NCBI GenBank assembly: GCA_037367405.1
Contig: JAZKJV010011612.1
Coordinates: forward strand, 1-64,000
DNA: 64,000 bases
Direction: 5' to 3'
DNA from: Ottelia alismoides
Lineage: Eukaryota > Streptophyta > Magnoliopsida > Alismatales > Hydrocharitaceae
Below are positions 1-12,000 of this stretch, one piece after another. Both the position numbers and the translations under genes were made by a program. The notes below the pieces were generated by a model. That model did no database searches. It was not told the DNA's origin and worked only from the letters and a program-made list of their open reading frames with translations. Numbering within the stretch: position 1 is the stretch's first letter; every line of letters begins with the position of its first letter.

Positions 1-1802
1 TTGAACCACTGAGAGTAACGAAGGATAGGTATAATTATTAAAAAAATATTAATAATGAATAATAATTAATGATAATTATTTTTTTTCAATTGTTATCTTT
101 TTCTAATTTTATGAGGTTTTTCATTATATTTAATTTTTATGTATTTTTAATGTTTTTTATTTTTTATATTTTTATATTAAATTTTTACTTTATTTTTAAT
201 TTTGCAATTTTTAGTTTCTTTTTTGAATTTTAAAATATAAAATATATAACAATAATAATAGAGTTATTATAAATAATATGAAGTTTATATAGTATACGAA
301 CTATATATTTTTAGATATATATACTCAAACTTCAAAAAATAGAATGTTTTTTATTTTTTATTTTTGATAATTTTTATGGATTTTTTCAAATTTTTATGTA
401 TTTTTAAATATTAAAATATACAAACAATGATATTATAAATAAGCCAAATATTTTGGAATTTTAAAATAGATAATAGGTTCAAAAGTTCCCAAAACTAATT
501 TTAATATGTACTAGATAAAATATAAGAAAATATGGAATAGAAAATATTTTTTTGATGTTAAATGAAATTTTTATGAATTTTATAGCGTTTTTAGAGTTTT
601 GAAATTTTTAATAATTTAGTTTATATTTTTTGTGATTTTTGGTCTAAAGGTAGGCTATATAATAATACATGTACTCTTATATTTTTTGAATTTTTAGAGA
701 TGTTTTAAAATTTTTGGAATTTTTATATGCATACAGGGAATAGAAAGCTTGTTTTTTATCTTTTATAATAGAAAATTAACTTAAAACACCATGCGAAAAA
801 TATATGTGAGAGATATACTAGTAGGCATTTTCCTACAATTTTAGAAATAAATGTTATTTTTAATAATAAATATACCATAAATAAAATTTGGAACTGGCAT
901 GGATCTATTTTCAATTTAAATAATGTTCAAAAGTATTTAAGAACCATAAAAACAAAGTCAAGGGGACCCCAACATTATCCAATTAAATTTAAATTTAATA
1001 TGTGCATGCAATGGTGTAAATGCAATTAAAGGAAAATACAAGTCATGCTTGCAATATTTCAAGAAATATAACACTATTTATGCAAAGTATAGGAGTAATC
1101 GTAAATATGTATAGCCATGAGGGCCATGTTGAGAATAGCTCAGGGGCCTCACGTTTGGGGGGGGGCACTTGAAGTGACCTGGAAAGGGACCATTTTGTAA
1201 ATAGAATGAAGTTCAGGAGCCCTCTTGCAAATATCACACAAAATATTACCGCTAAACTAATTTTTACATGACTTTTTCAAATTACAAAATGTGCGGAGGG
1301 GGCTCTCACAAACTACCAAAATATGGACACCATCTAATGGTGGACAACAAGTAACTTATACATGTGGCAGCTTGCTCTGCTCGCTCGATACCCCTTCGAC
1401 GATGGGTGGTGTAGATCAAATCCGAGGCTCCATCGAACGACTGATGTGTGGTATGATCCAATAGCCCCAAAAAGAACTAGAGTGGATGGTCGATCCAACG
1501 GTGACTGCTCTTCCCCAAGAACAAGGAATAACTGTCCATTGGTTGAGCTTCTTTTTGTCGATTCTTCGTCCTCCAAGCTTCTCTCTTGTTGACGATGCAC
1601 CCAATCAAGTCCAGACAGTGTTCCGCACCTGCTGATGCACTCCAAATGGTTTGGGTACCGTCGAAGAGGACTTGGAGCTCAAGAACGAAGAATCACACCT
1701 AGAGCTTCTGTTTAGGCCAAAGTACACCCCAAAAGGGTGTCTTGGAAGCGCATACCTGCAACAAAATAGTTAAGAGGTCCGAGGAGTACTCCCTAGACCT
1801 AG
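1..1802 (-). repeat. Decayed Athila-type LTR interior, minus orientation
   Basis: No gene is visible. Read on the plus strand, the order of landmarks copies the LTR at 3243-6974. A very AT-rich stretch (1-1000) comes first, then short blocks of the type 'tgcaaatat' (about 1210-1260), an 'aggggg' purine block near 1295, a GC-richer segment from 1330, and 'tacctgca' near 1753, which reads CAGGTA on the minus strand like the other LTRs. This suggests the middle of an LTR whose promoter side was cut off when the element starting at 1803 inserted. Short open frames here look incidental. The assignment rests on pattern similarity, not an alignment. Confidence 0.5.
1798..1802. repeat. Candidate target-site duplication CCTAG (left copy)
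   Basis: These are the five bases directly before the TGATGAAT start of the outer element's LTR. The partner copy would lie beyond the right window edge, so it cannot be confirmed here. Confidence 0.35.
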
Positions 1803-2830
1803 TGATGAATATACGATTCTCACTCTTTATTCTTTTATTTTAGCTCTTCTTTTTGGCAAAATCGCATGTAAATACTTATAAATACAATAACTTAGAATCT
1901 TGCATGCCCTTGTTAATATCTCATAATTAGCATCTATTTTTGTAAAATTAAAGGAATAACGAGAAAAGAATAAGAATAATGTATTTATAATAAATACAGT
2001 GCGACCCAAAACCTAAAGAGAAGGTCAAGTCTTGACCTGATCACAAAAGAGATTCAATATAGAGAGATAAGATTCATTATATATGTACATATCACCTATG
2101 CTTGTACGCAATATTTATTTATTTATTTTTGAAAAAAAATATTATATTCTTTTTACACCATTGTATATAGATTTAATAATATTAGAAAAAAATAAAAATC
2201 CGAAAAAATAAAAATAAAATCATCAAACCTTTGTACAAAATACGCATATACATACTACATTCACCATTTATTTTACACCCTTAAATAATTTATAAAAATA
2301 AAATTATTTTATAATCTTAAAATCATGTTGTAAATAAATAAAATATAAAATAAAGGTATTTTTGTAAAAATAACAAAATAAAAATACTTGTACATAATAC
2401 ATAGGTATATTATACTGTATATAATACTATATACTATATATACATTATTTTATTTTTCATATAAATAATTAAAAATTACAGAAAAAATAGTTTATCAAAT
2501 AATAAACATTTTTTATTTTAGATACTTTTTAATTTAAATTCATTTACTATTTTTAATTCTATTTTCTTTGATTTTTGTATATCCTAATTTCTGATTGGTC
2601 CACATTAACCATTGACCCTGGTCAACGGTCTCTTCTAGACCAGGTCTGGTTGCGCCCCTTTCATCGGAGCTTTTTCTCCGATTTTTCACGCCCAAACCCG
2701 ACCACCTCCTGCCTTGATTCATGTACCCGATTGAAGCCTTATGATCCATGATCCTCGCAGATCCCTAGGCGCAGCCGAATCTTCCTAGGGTTCCTTATAT
2801 CGCTCCGATCTTCTTGGACCCTGGACCGCT

Positions 2831-2838
2831 TATAAATA
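2831..2838 (+). promoter_or_regulatory. TATA box of outer LTR
   Basis: TATAAATA is followed by a C/T-rich stretch. The layout matches the TATA regions of the other Athila-type LTRs in the window, and a conserved CAG|GTATC lies about 250 bp downstream at 3083-3089. The LTR is split by two later insertions, so the promoter is probably dead. Confidence 0.55.
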
Positions 2839-3237
2839 CTCTCTTCCAGCCTCCCCAGCACCTTAGCTCGTACCTCGCGCAACCACAGACCCTGAGCCAC
2901 CTTCCTTAGAGTGACAAAGATCAGAGGAGAGTCTTAGAACCGTTAGGAGGTGCCTGGAGGCTAGAAGCTCATGACGTGGCCGGAGCTCCACTGCGTTCAA
3001 ACTCCCAACCAGCCGCAGCTCAGTTGAGGCCAAGACCTCATCGCCCACCTTTGCCTGAAGCTTAGGAACACATCTGAACCTTCAGGTATCTATCTTATCC
3101 TCCGCATTTCCCTGTTTGATTCATAATACCATTTCATCGCTGCCGTATGATCTTGAGCTTCGACCAGCTAGTCGGAGTATCACCACCTATCTATATCTAT
3201 TTCGATCGACCCCCCTGCTCACCCCATACCTTCTTAC

Positions 3238-3242
3238 GCAGT
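3238..3242. repeat. Target-site duplication GCAGT, left copy
   Basis: GCAGT directly precedes the TTATGAC start of the array and recurs directly after its right end (34762-34766). Removing the array and one copy rejoins the outer LTR. Confidence 0.8.
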
Positions 3243-4255
3243 TTATGACACGCCAAATGACAGAGGTAAAGGTACAGAAAATGAGGTCGTTGTGACCTCT
3301 ATCACTCAACTAAGTCAATCAAGAAAAATCAATCACTCAAATCAGATAAAAACAAGCAAGCACAAGAAAGAGCGATCTAGCTATAGGATTAACCTGGTAT
3401 AGCTCCCAGGGTCGAACACAAGGAGCACAGATTGGCTAAATAGCCTACGATGTAGTCAGAAATCCAAGGGACTCTTTTTTTTTAATGGTTTTTATTTGTT
3501 TTTATATTTTTTTGGTTTTTTAAATTAGAAAGAAAATGAGAGAAAGTAAATACAAGGGAACTTCAACAATTTATTAAACACACCAAAAATGATGCAAAAA
3601 TTCCAGAAAATTGGTTTTTAGGTTTTTTAAGTTTTTTACTGTTTTTGGTGAATTTTTGGAATTTTTCTAATGGTTAAATTATTTATTAAAAATCAAACAA
3701 TGCAAAAAAACAAAGGGTACTGTCCAGCAAGGCTTAAGACCCAAAAATAAAATACTCTTGGATCTCAAAAAGCCCTAAAGGTAATTTTCCTATAATCTAG
3801 AAAGAATAAGGAAAATTTAGGCGCCCTAATTATTATTTTTGGATTTTTAATTTAATTTTTATAATTTTTATGGGTTTTTAGGGGTTTTTCAATTTTTAGG
3901 GTTTTTAAGTGATGAAAAGTCACCAAAATTGGTTAGAAAATCAAACAGCAAGCAAACTACAAGTCCTAATTTTTTTAGAATTTTTAAAGGTGATTTTATA
4001 TTTTTTTGGTATTTTTAAAGTTAAACAGTGACTAAAAAGAGTGTTTTTGAATTTTTAAAAATAATAAATGAAATCAAAAATGTCCTCAAAAATCACAGAA
4101 ATTCCTACACCATGGCAGGAGCCATGTGTCAAAATCTCATTGGATTTGGAGGTCGTTTGATATTTTATTCAAAAATAAAGGTGGGCACTGTGCACAAGGA
4201 CCATTGTGCAAATACCCAAAAGTTCTGGGGGTCTGGTGCAAAATACCCAGCAAAA

Positions 4256-4853
4256 CACGTGCCAAGCACGTGCCTGGGGCACTCGAGGACCCAAATGTAA
4301 GAAAAATAAGTCCCGAGGACCTATTGATAACTCGTATCAAAAGTCCAGGGGGCTCAGTTGCAATTTACCCAAAATAAAACGCACATGCGCATAATCAATG
4401 CTCACAGGGGTATATATGCAATTAAACAAAACTTTTTATTCAATGAATAACATCCAGAACTACAAGGCGTCTTATGCAAATATCCCAAAATAACACGTGA
4501 CGAAGCACGTGGGTCTCAACTGGCGGGGGTATAAGTGCAAATAAAATAAGTACGAGGTCCTTGATGCAAATATCCCAGAAAATAAACAACTTGAATTAAA
4601 AGTTACAGGACTAAAATGAAATAGAACAAACAGAGGGGGCTAGGAGAAGTTTACCCCTTTTATTATTATCGACGGCCCGATGGTGACGCGTGGCAGATCT
4701 GACGGTGGAGAACAAACGCGCCTTTAACTATGGAAGCGCTGGCCTGATCCGACGGCTGGTGTGTGTCCACGTGGAAGATCGGACGGTGGTGACGCAACGT
4801 GGTTCTTCGAAGGAGGCCCGGCTCAGATCGGATGGTCGAGGTGAGACCACGTG
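4256..4853. promoter_or_regulatory. Cluster of CACGTG (G-box) palindromes in LTR 1
   Basis: CACGTG occurs at 4256, 4267, 4494, 4506, 4768 and 4848, with another at 6041. The first four form two close pairs. They are interleaved with five GATC-centred motifs, mostly GATCNGACGG-like, at 4696, 4746, 4777, 4826 and 4857. CACGTG is a known plant bZIP/bHLH binding site; a regulatory role here is inference. LTR 2 and LTR 3 carry the same cluster at +13,893 and +27,787. Confidence 0.45.
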
Positions 4854-5787
4854 GCTGATCTAACGTCGCTGGACTCCGGGTCTCTCTCCTCTGCTATCAA
4901 TGGTCAGGATGAACTCCTCAGATGAATCGACGGTCGCTGCTCCTCGAAGAATGGACGGACACGATCAGAACTGGAGCGAGGGCTTCATCGAACGGCTCTG
5001 GAAGATGGAGGAAGAACTCGACGCCGGCGAACTTCGCCGACGTCCTGCGTGGACTCCGGTCCTCCTCAGCTGCTGCTACTGATCGGAACACGTTCCTGGT
5101 GACTACCCGCAGCTGATGGTGATGGCCGATGGCCCTACCGAGCCCTGGAGGGGCTCCGGCGAGGCCTAGCGGCGCGAAGCTCCGGTCTGAACTGTGAAGG
5201 AGGCTCAGACACCCCCTTTGGACCTGCAAAGTAGACAAGAAGCTTCGCGGGTCGAGGGCAAATTGCCTCGACCCAAGAAAACGGGGTGAAGATGAACGGT
5301 GCGGTGGGGCGAAAGAGCTCCGGCGAGGCGGAGACGGTGGAGCTCGACTCCCAGATCCTGTGCGACCTGGGTTGAGTGAAAGGGCGTAGAAGGTGCGTAG
5401 AGGTCTGGCGGAGATGATGGTCGGGTCGGATGGTCGAGGTATTACGCGAGATGGACGGAATCAGGGATATACGTCGGAGCTACGATTTGGGCGAAATCCT
5501 AAATTAGATGAAACTAGAAGGAGCTAAGGGTACCTGGTGGCTGCAGTAGACTGTGGTGGAGCTCAGCTTGCTCCTGGTCGTAGCCTCGAAGGGCGTCAAG
5601 GCCTGAGGCTCGATGCTCGACGCTGGTGGCGGAGCAGCGGCGGCGAAGATCGCCGGATCAATGGAATCGCCTCCTCGCCTCACTGCAACAATGGCGGACG
5701 CTTGCTGTCACTCTCGCGGTGCCTATGGAGGTCACTGGGAAGAAGGAGATGGTCCAAAGATGGGGCGCGGAGGCGGCGGAGGGAAGA

Positions 5788-5795
5788 ATATATAA
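5788..5795 (-). promoter_or_regulatory. TATA box, LTR 1
   Basis: On the minus strand this reads TTATATAT followed by a C-rich leader. It lies about 255 bp upstream (element sense) of a CCAG|GTA donor-like site at 5530-5537. Confidence 0.5.
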
Positions 5796-6954
5796 GGTGA
5801 CAGGGGCGATTAGGGTTGAGGGGCGACAGCGATGGAAGGTGTTGATTTCGTGGCGGAAGATCGGGCGAGGAAGATGGATGATAGGCGAAGAATCCGGGCA
5901 TGAGATTTGCGTGGGAGACAGCCTGGAGACGCGTGGGAAAATCGGAGAAGATGGGGTGGCGCGCTTCTTCCAGAAAAGGAAGGAGTCCGCGGGGGAGTTG
6001 ACCGGGGTCAACAGTCCCCCGTGGACCAATCAGGAGCGGCCACGTGTGCTCGATTTTTGTTTATTTATTTTAGGGTAGAAATAGGCCGAATTAAAGAAAA
6101 CTTAAAACATGAAATGTTTTTCTTTTATTTTTTTCTATTTTTTGGTGATTTTTAATTAATTTTTGGGAATAAAAATAGGGTAGCTATATATGTAGGTATA
6201 TGTACACTATATGGAGTTTTTATTTTTGATTTTTTATTTGTTATTTTTATGTATTTTTATGCTCATTTTGTATTTTATTTATTTACAAGATAAAATGAGG
6301 AATAAAAGAATATTTTTATTTTATTTTTATCACTTATATACAAGGGTGAAATAAATGGTTGAATACATTTATATACATGGTATTTATACAATGTATTTTT
6401 GTATTTTCAATTTTGTAATTTTTATTTGATTTTTGTTTTGTTTCTTGTTATTTTATATATTTACAAAATATGCCATAGAATATTCACAACAAGTTTTGAA
6501 AATAAATACATTTATCTATAGGGTTAGATAAATACAAGGGTGATGGTCTATGCACATGGGAAAAGGGTATTTTTGAGTTTTTGATTTTTAAAATTTATTT
6601 TGTTTTTAATGACTTTTACAAAATATATACAAATATTTACAACATATTTTTGGGTGAGGAAAATATATAGTTTTATTTATTTACAGAAGTATATACACAT
6701 GTGAGCCCCTATCTCCCTCTACTTGGCTTTTATGCGGTCAGGCCCATGCTGAGCCCTCCCTTGGGTTAGGTTGCTCAATATTTATTCTAAATATTTCCCT
6801 CTTTTTCTTTTTGCTCTTTATTCTTTTTATTTTTGCACAAAAACATGCTAATTATAGGTTTTTACACAATGCATGCTTTTGGTAATTATTTGTATTTACA
6901 CATATCTACATGTATTTGCAAAGGTTTTTGTAGCTAAAATAGAAGAATAAAGAG

Positions 6955-6974
6955 TGATGAATGGGTATTCATCA
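6955..6974. repeat. LTR-terminal 20-bp palindrome, LTR 1
   Basis: TGATGAAT, a GGGT spacer, then ATTCATCA: a perfect 8-bp inverted repeat at the U3 end of the LTR. The same structure is at 20848-20867 and 34742-34761. Confidence 0.85.
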
Positions 6975-6985
6975 CCCCCCTATGC
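6975..6985 (-). other. Polypurine tract, left unit
   Basis: On the element strand GCATAGGGGGG directly abuts the TG start of LTR 1, as expected for the plus-strand primer. A short inverted repeat (TTTGCTA...TAGCAAA) lies just upstream in element sense. Confidence 0.8.
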
Positions 6986-8544
6986 TTAACTTTGCTAGTC
7001 CCTTAGCAAACACTTATTTGAAAAAGAAGTGAAAAAGAAAGAAAAAGAAAAAGAAAAAGAGGATGTACATGGATCAAGGTTGACTTATTAAATTTTCCTT
7101 CATTAAATTGAAATATGGAGCTCGATCAGACCTTTGGATTATTAATGTGTCGGAACCTTATTTGGACTTAAGCTTAAAACTCAACAGCTTCCAAGTTCCA
7201 CCAATCTATGGGCAAGACTCCTCAATAAACCAGATCAGAACAAGTCTACATACACAAACTCTAATGACCATGAATCTTTCCTTGCGGTGTAAGGGATATG
7301 TGGCTCCCCACCTCAGAAGTAACAAAGACACAACCTCCCTCAACCTGGTAACTCTTAATGCCTCAGTCTAGCAACTCTTTCCTCGAGAAGCGGGGTATTC
7401 CCTTCTAAGTTCAAGTGCAACCGGCTCAAGAAGAGGGGGTAGAAGTATAGAGTTTTGGAAGCTTAGCCAGTGTAGCTAAGTCTCCCGCTGCAAGCTTCAT
7501 GAGATGTAACATGGATACCATAAGCTTTTGCTTTATACTCCGGTGGGGTTATTAAATTTTCAATCCGACCCACCACTTTTTTGGAGTTCTTTTTGCATTT
7601 TTGCATTTTTTTTTCAAGAACTTCTGTACAACATATCTACATGGTGCAGCATATAAGAAATTTCCCCTTGAGCCAGTAGACTATCCCTCTTTTGAAGCTT
7701 TATTTCAACCCACAGCTTCTGTCTTTAGCTTTCAACACCACTAGACCAAGTTGAGGTGCACTTCCTTCACTATAAGAAGAAGAGAGGTTCCGCCTAGAAG
7801 TACTACCCTCATATGCTACCCCAAGCCAAAGGAAACTGCCTCCTCACCACCTCATCCGTGGAGAGCCATGTGTAAAGTGCAGGTGCAAGTGAAGCCCTTG
7901 TCTCTGAGAGTCATGCGTGTGTTGTTAAGTGCTCTACTTAGGCTCATCAAGATGACATATGCTCATAGCCTAGTGGACTCAAAGAATTAAGTCCTTATGG
8001 ACCTGAAAAGCCTTACCCCTAAGTCCTACAAGGTTCCTCTTGAAGTTAAGTGGATTAAGATCTTATTCAAGCTCCATTTCTCAATTTAATTCCAGGCTTA
8101 GTTTAAATGTCAACTCTAATCCAGGAAAAACTATATACATGTATGTACACAAGATGCTATTTACAAATATTTTACAATCATGCAAAAATTTTTGAAAAAT
8201 GTCTTGAAATCATGAATGATGCATGAGGTGCAAGTTTTGCAAAAAGATATTTACAAACATTTACACAAGATTTTTGCAAACTTTTGATTTTCAAAACATT
8301 TTGGAAAAATTTTGTACTATATACATAATTTTGATACAAAATATTTTACACAAGCTTTTCACAAAAGATTTTTGAAATCATTTTTACAAAAATACTTTGT
8401 ACACTAGCTATGTATGTGCAAGAATAAAAGAGGTTTATGTACATGAAAAATTTTTAAAATTTTGTGATTTTTAGCCATTTTATTTATTAACACACTCACA
8501 CAAAGTACGAGTTATGGCTAAAGTATATATGAAATATATACACA
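6986..8544 (-). other. Non-coding 3' region, left unit
   Basis: No credible gene is present. In many gypsy elements of this clade an env-like gene lies here; nothing comparable is seen. Small open frames (7108-7371, 7751-7990) lie on the opposite strand and have no recognisable motif. The segment contains an A/G-rich microsatellite (about 7020-7060) and an AT-rich part (8100-8500). Parts of it are homologous to 48900-50750 of the non-autonomous element. Confidence 0.7.
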
Positions 8545-8903
8545 CCCCCCCTATACTTAGCTCGAACGATGTCCTCAGAGTGATCAAGAGCGATGAAGGA
8601 GACATAACTCGTGCTTAGTAAAAGGGAAGTGAAAAGGAATGGCTAAGTACAGGAACGAATAAATGAATAGAATGAGAGGAACTCGGTGGTTTCCCCCTAT
8701 ACTTAGGATTAACTAATCCTAAGTATAGAAAGCTGTACATGAAGGAAAAGCCGAGTGAAGAAGATACAGAATCTGCCCCCCCTATACTTAGGGTAAAATG
8801 TCCCTAAGTATAGGCAGCAAAAACAAGAGCAGAAAGAATGAAAAGAATACTCACAGGTCCGACATCCCCCCTATACTTAGGGTAAAGTACACCCTAAGTA
8901 TAG
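8545..8903 (-). other. Array of four decoy polypurine-tract modules, left unit
   Basis: Four modules on the element strand end in ...TAAGTATAGGGGG or longer G runs, at 8545-8560, 8693-8728, 8776-8814 and 8866-8903. Three of them are inverted repeats in which the right arm (CTAAGTATAG) runs straight into the G run. The true tract at 6975 has the same GCATAGGGGGG form. Confidence 0.8.
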
Positions 8904-9034
8904 CATAATCATAAGATGAGAGACGGGATGTGGGACTAAAGAATAGAATGATATGGACAACTGGATCTATACAGGCGGAGGAACAGTGAAAATCAGGCGT
9001 GAGATGCAAAAGATGTGAGTCAAAAGACCACATC

Positions 9035-12000
9035 TCACGCAAAATGAATAGCGGCAATGATAACGTCCCGCGGCTCATTATCTAGAAATGGTTTGAGCCG
9101 CTGGCCGTTCACTCGGAAGGTACTCTCAGAAGATAACTCAGATATATCAATGCTACCGTTATCGTGTACCTTTCTGACCAAATAGGGTCCTTTCCATTTG
9201 CTCTGTAGCTTCCCTGGAAATAATCTAAGCCTCGCATCAAACAGCCATACTTTCTGTCCAATCTCAAAATGCTTGTGGCTGATATGAGAATCATGCCACT
9301 CTTTGACTTTCTCCTTATAATGTAGGCTGCTTGAGAATGCTGCATCTCTAAGCTCTTCCAAGGCGGCTAACTCTGCCCTCCTCTGGTCTCCTATACCATC
9401 TGGATCCATAAGAATATCTGTGACTGCCCAAAGTGACTTGTGCCTCAGCTCAACAGGTAAATGGCATGGCTTGCCATAAACGAGGCGAAAGGGAGATGTA
9501 CCCAATGGAGTCTTGAAAGACGTCCGATATGCCCACAGGACCGAGTCCAAAAGCTGTGACCAATTCTTTCGGTCAGGGCGGACGACTTTCTGCAAAATAT
9601 TCTTGATCTCCCTATTCGACACCTCAGCTAGACCATTTGTCTGTGGATGGTACGGTGTGGCAACACGATGATCTATGCTGAACTCGCTAGCAAGGGCCTT
9701 TACCTGGTCGTTGATGAAATGAGACCCCCCATCAGAAATAAGAACTCGTGGAACCCCGAACCGCATGATGATGTGCTTCTTCAAAAATCTGCAAACTGTC
9801 TTCGCATCTGCGGCTCGGGCGGGGATAGCCTCAACCCAACGACTAACATAATCTACGGCCAACAGAATGTACTCAAATCCCTGACTCTTAGGGAATGGAC
9901 CCATGAAATCGATGCCCCATGCGTCAAAAACCTCACAGAAGTGAATGGGCTGCATCGGCATCATATCACGCTGTCCACAAGTGCCCATCCTCTGACAGTC
10001 AGTACACCTCTTCACGAACTCATCAGAGTCCTTGAAGAGTGTAGGCCACCACAAACCGGACTGGAGCACTTTCTGTGCCGTTCTCCTCCCAGAATGATGT
10101 CCTCCTGCCTCAAGCTTGTGGCAGTAAGTGAGGACGCTATGATGCTCCTCCTGAGGAATACACCGACGCCAGATGCTATCCCCTCCTTCGTGGTAAAGGA
10201 TGGGATCCTCCCAGTGGTAGGACTTGGCCTTCGCAAGGAAGGTCTCAATCCTCTGCTTGGGCCAGTCTTGTGGAACTTTCCCAGCAACGAGAAAGTTCAC
10301 AATATTAGCGTACCATGGGAGTGAGGCGATAGCAAGGATCGCCTCATCTGGGAAGGTATCTCTGATCGGATCAATCTGCTCTGTCTCCTCAGGCTGCTCT
10401 AATCGGGATAAATGGTCCGCCACCACATTCTTGACTCCAGGCTTATCCTTGATCTCAATGTCGAACTCCTGGAGTAGAAGGATCCATCTAGTAAGTCTGG
10501 CCTTGGCATCCTTCTTTGACATGAGGTACCTGATGGCGGTGTGGTCAGTATACAAAGTCACTCTAGATCCAATGATATATGATCTGAATTTATCTAGGGC
10601 AAACACTACTGCTAGCATCTCCTTCTCTGTGACTGTATAATTCCGCTGGGCGGAATCCAATGTGCGGCTAGCATAGTGTATGGAAAACGGAACTCCATCC
10701 CTCCTCTGTCCCAGCACTGCCCCTACGGCAAAATCGGAGGCGTCCGTCATGATCTCGAATGGGAGAGACCAATCAGGCGGCTGAAGGACAGGAGCCTCAA
10801 TTACACACTGCTGGAGAGTCTCAAAGGACGAAAGACACTTGTCATCGACAAGGAACTCGGTGTCTTTCGTCAAGAGGTCAGTCAACGGTCGGGCAATCTT
10901 GCTGAAATCATGAATGAATCTCCTATAAAAACCAACGTGCCCCAGAAATGACCGTAACTGCTTCAGATTGGACGGCGGTGTGAGTTTCCTAATGACATCA
11001 ACCTTGGCCGGATCAACCTCCATGCCTCTGTTGGAGATGATGTGGCCAAGCACCGTCCCTTGAGTCACCATGAAGTGACTCTTCTCCCAAGACAGAACCA
11101 AGCGGGTAGCAATACATCGCTGGAGCACTCGGTCTAGGCAGTCAAGACAGGAATCGAATCCGTCGCCGTAAACCGAGAAGTCGTCCATGAAGACCTCCAA
11201 ACACTCCCCTACCATGTCCGAAAATATCGACAGCATGCATCTCTGAAAAGTCGCAGGGGCGTTACATAGCCCAAATGGCATGCGTCGAAAAGCGTATGTG
11301 CCGAAGGGACAGGTAAAGGTGGTCTTCTCCTGATCCTCAGGAGCGATGGCCACTTGGTTGTAGCCCGAGTACCCATCCAGGAAGCAATAATGGCTCTTCC
11401 CTGCCAGTCTCTCAATGATCTGGTCAATAAAAGGTAGGGGGAAATGGTCCTTCTTGGTGGCTTGGTTGAGTCTCCTGTAGTCAACACAAACCCTCCAAGA
11501 GGTGGGTACTCGTGTAGCAATCTCCTCTCCTGACTCACTGATCACAGTCGTGATGCCCGTCTTCTTGGGCACCACATGCAAGGGGCTAACCCACTTGGAG
11601 TCGGAAATGGGATAAATAAAATCTGCACTCCACCATTTTGATATTTCCTTCATAACAACCTCTCTTAGGTTGGGGTTCAGTCGCCGCTGGAACTCACGCG
11701 ACGGCTTCGCCCCTTCCTCGAGATAGATATGGTGGGAGCACAACGAGGGACTAATCCCATGGAGATCTGCTACGCTCCATCCAATTGCCTTGCGGTTCTT
11801 TTCAAGAACCTCCATCAGACGGGATTCTTGCTCTTCAGTCAGATCGGCAGAGATGATGACTGGATACATCTCAGACTCTCCCGCAAGGAATCTATACTTC
11901 AATGAAGTAGGGAGCGGCTTTAGCTCTGGACAGCTGGGTGCTGGCAAATCTGGCTTCTGAAGAAGATGTGTGTATGCGGACAATTCTGCCAAATTTGCCT

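Larger units (their letters stand above)
1803..3242 (+). repeat. Outer Athila-like element, 5' LTR fragment 1 (U3 and start of R)
   Basis: It starts TGATGAAT and continues with 'cactctttattcttttatttt', nearly the same as the U3 start of the minus-oriented Athila LTRs read on their own strand. The fragment is AT-rich to 2600, then GC-richer around the promoter. It is interrupted at 3242 by the tandem array and resumes at 34767. The joined LTR (1803-3242, 34767-35069, 59884-61450) is about 3.3 kb. It has no coding capacity. Confidence 0.8.
3243..6974 (-). repeat. Athila array LTR 1 (3' LTR of left unit)
   Basis: This 3,732-bp LTR has, on its own strand, a TGATGAAT start at 6974 and an end at 3243 reading GTCATAA. 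It differs from LTR 2 and LTR 3 at four bases in its first 18 bp (3250-3256 region) and by two single-base changes I noticed (near 4286 and 6107). An AT-rich U5, a G-box-rich segment (4256-4853), a TATA box at 5788-5795 and an AT-rich U3 follow each other. No protein-coding frame inside it is convincing. Confidence 0.88.

Noticed and set aside
5626..6078. 150-codon open frame in the LTR, three copies
   Set aside because: It lies antisense to the LTR transcript, across the TATA box. It is repeated only because the LTR is repeated, and has no recognisable domain.
6986..8544. Search for an env-like gene downstream of pol
   Set aside because: No long frame on the element strand, and no signal peptide or membrane-segment pattern.
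8693..8903. Hairpins as a CRISPR array or terminators
   Set aside because: Spacing and loops vary, there are no regular spacers, and the context is a plant retrotransposon.
9647..10324. 225-codon plus-strand open frame opposite pol, repeated at 23541-24218
   Set aside because: It lies wholly antisense to the integrase and RNase H coding region, has no motif of its own, and follows the codon pattern of the real frame.
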